Below, one piece after another: positions 62,952 to 64,000 of a stretch of 64,000 bases of DNA. The notes under the pieces were generated by a model. The model saw only the letters and a program-made list of their open reading frames with translations. It made no database searches and was not told the DNA's origin. The stretch lies in contig DASVCN010000034.1 in assembly GCA_036381595.1 (NCBI GenBank), positions 1 to 64,000 on the forward strand. Direction: 5' to 3'. This stretch comes from Trueperaceae bacterium (GTDB lineage Bacteria; Deinococcota; Deinococci; Deinococcales; Trueperaceae). The position numbers and the translations under genes were made by a program. Within the stretch, counting starts at the first letter, position 1. Each line of letters begins with the position of its first letter.

Positions 62952-64000
62952 GCACCTCCTCCAGTACGCCGCCGAGCATCGACTCGAGCCAGCGGCTGAA
63001 CTTGTACGAGCCCATCATGACGGTATCGCACCCTTCCTCACGAGCCGTCTCGACTATCGCCGTGGCTACCCTCCCACGAGTGCCGATGTAGGTTGCATCG
63101 ATGCCGTGGGCGTCGAGGTAGGAGCGCGCCATCTCGAGCGGCGACGCGCTCACCTGGGAGAACTCGTTCACCGTCATCACCACCAACGGGATCCCCCACT
63201 TGGCACAGACGTAGGCAGCTACGAAGAGGGCCTCGTTGGCCCGGGGACCGCCGTCGTAGGCGAGCAGAACCCGCTCCACGCCTACCGCCGGCCCGTTCAC
63301 GGTGAGCACCGGCCGCGGACAGCGCCGCAGGAAGGAGCGGAAGCCGGGCGAGAGGGTGGCGATGCCGTCGGCGTCGGCCTTCAGCGGCGCAACCACGAGG
63401 TCGACCCAGGTCGAGCGCTCCAGCAGCCGCTCGTGGGGGTGACCGACGGCGACGGCGAACTGTGAGGGCACGTTCGCTCTGCAGCACCGCTCCTCGAACG
63501 TCGTCCGCAGGATCTCGACCTCGCTCTTCCCATCGCTCCTCGCCTCGAAGCCCCGGTCCTCAGCACGCCGCTCCCGGCCGCCCCGTTCGCCCGTGCGCCG
63601 GTCGCCGACGCCGGAGCCGCGGCGGGTCTCGGTGACGTGCAGCCCGTAGAGCCTCGAGCCCTCCCGACGGGCGACGATGAGAGCCTGCTCGAGGGCGGCT
63701 ACTCCGCGGTCGAGCGAGGGGAGCGCCACCAGCACGTCGGCGCAGATCCGCTCGAAACCGTGCTCCTCCCCCAGCGCGACCCGCAGGGCACGCTCGCGCC
63801 GCTCCTGGGTCGCCTCCGTCTCGGAACCCACCTCCTCGGCCACGCCCTGCACTAAGGCCTCGGTGGGCAGAGCCCAGCCGAGCTCCTTCTCGAGCGCCGC
63901 CCTGTGTTCCGAGAGCCAGAGGTAGAGGTCGGTCTCGGTGCGGCCCGGGAATCCCCGCAGCAGACCGTGCTTGCGGATGCTCTCGACGACCGGCAGGTAG
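62917..64000 (-). CDS. universal stress protein with extra N-terminal domain, 5' end beyond the window
   Basis: About 360 visible residues. The first visible part, YLPVVESIRKHGLLRGFPGR then TETDLYLWLSEHRAALEKEL, is a short helical domain seen in front of USP domains in Chloroflexi and Deinococcota. Two USP-like units follow: ADVLVALPSLDRGVAALEQAL ... SRLYGLHVTE, and a second with VERVLLAYDGGPRANEAL (residues near 220), GIPLVVMTVNE, GCDTVMMGSYKFSRWLESMLGGVLEEVLRQFRGAVLVA (G-x2-G-x(9)-G-type ATP motif, partly altered). A GTG at 63852 opens a smaller frame but the coding pattern clearly continues to base 64000. Confidence 0.8.
   Translation of the reverse strand, partial: YLPVVESIRKHGLLRGFPGRTETDLYLWLSEHRAALEKELGWALPTEALVQGVAEEVGSETEATQERRERALRVALGEEHGFERICADVLVALPSLDRGVAALEQALIVARREGSRLYGLHVTETRRGSGVGDRRTGERGGRERRAEDRGFEARSDGKSEVEILRTTFEERCCRANVPSQFAVAVGHPHERLLERSTWVDLVVAPLKADADGIATLSPGFRSFLRRCPRPVLTVNGPAVGVERVLLAYDGGPRANEALFVAAYVCAKWGIPLVVMTVNEFSQVSASPLEMARSYLDAHGIDATYIGTRGRVATAIVETAREEGCDTVMMGSYKFSRWLESMLGGVLEEVLRQFRGAVLVA

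Overview
The window is high-GC, gene-dense bacterial chromosome with short intergenic gaps. By gene content it looks like a member of the Deinococcota, probably a Trueperaceae-like lineage; this is inference, since no marker could be searched. Supporting signs are an archaeal/eukaryote-type ProRS of 482 residues, a pyrR-pyrB-pyrC operon with a Thermus-like leader, a DhnA-type class I aldolase, and many start codons lying 5-8 nt after a TANNNT -10 box (leaderless mRNAs, as in Deinococcus). No tRNA, rRNA, CRISPR array, transposase or prophage gene was seen. Both edges cut a gene: an M20 peptidase on the left and a universal stress protein on the right.

Layout. 1-5.9 kb (minus): peptide-import operon with a family-5 binding protein, two permeases, an odd M28 peptidase and an M20 peptidase. 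6.3-8.1 kb (plus): methyltransferase and cis-prenyltransferase, flanked by two decayed REP-like repeats. 8.1-13.3 kb (minus): GntR regulator, FAD oxidoreductase, sugar-type binding protein and two permeases, with a palindromic operator in front. 13.6-20.9 kb (plus): secreted protein, GDP-mannose pyrophosphorylase, flippase-like membrane protein, GT4 glycosyltransferase and sulfotransferase, interrupted by an archaeal-type AAA ATPase on the minus strand. 20.9-27.2 kb (minus): aldehyde dehydrogenase, histidine kinase, response regulator, a 779-residue Pro/Glu/Ala/Thr-rich exported protein and a 59-aa gene. 27.4-30.4 kb (plus): PyrR-controlled leader, pyrR, pyrB, pyrC. 30.4-35.3 kb: SARP-like regulator, collagen-like protein and subtilase lipoprotein. 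35.5-43.1 kb: Crp/Fnr regulator, Sco1-like protein, large FeS/NarI-like oxidoreductase, a candidate structured small RNA, degenerate GAF-GGDEF protein and BioY. 43.6-57.9 kb: thioesterase, transketolase-like enzyme, exported DUF3352-like protein, CoaE, CCA/poly(A) nucleotidyltransferase, CPBP protease, lumazine synthase, GalE, IlvE, DMT transporter and class I aldolase. 58.0-64 kb: small-protein cluster with a strong terminator, ProS, LtrA, CsbD, OsmC and USP.

The most unusual structure is a recurring one. Short tandem repeats of many different unit lengths (15, 17, 20/21, 21, 22, 24, 23/29, 30, 33 and 47 bp) sit at gene edges: intergenic, at 3' ends, or translated as N-terminal penta-, octa- or decapeptide repeats. 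The units are unrelated in sequence, which suggests repeated local slippage at gene boundaries rather than one mobile family.
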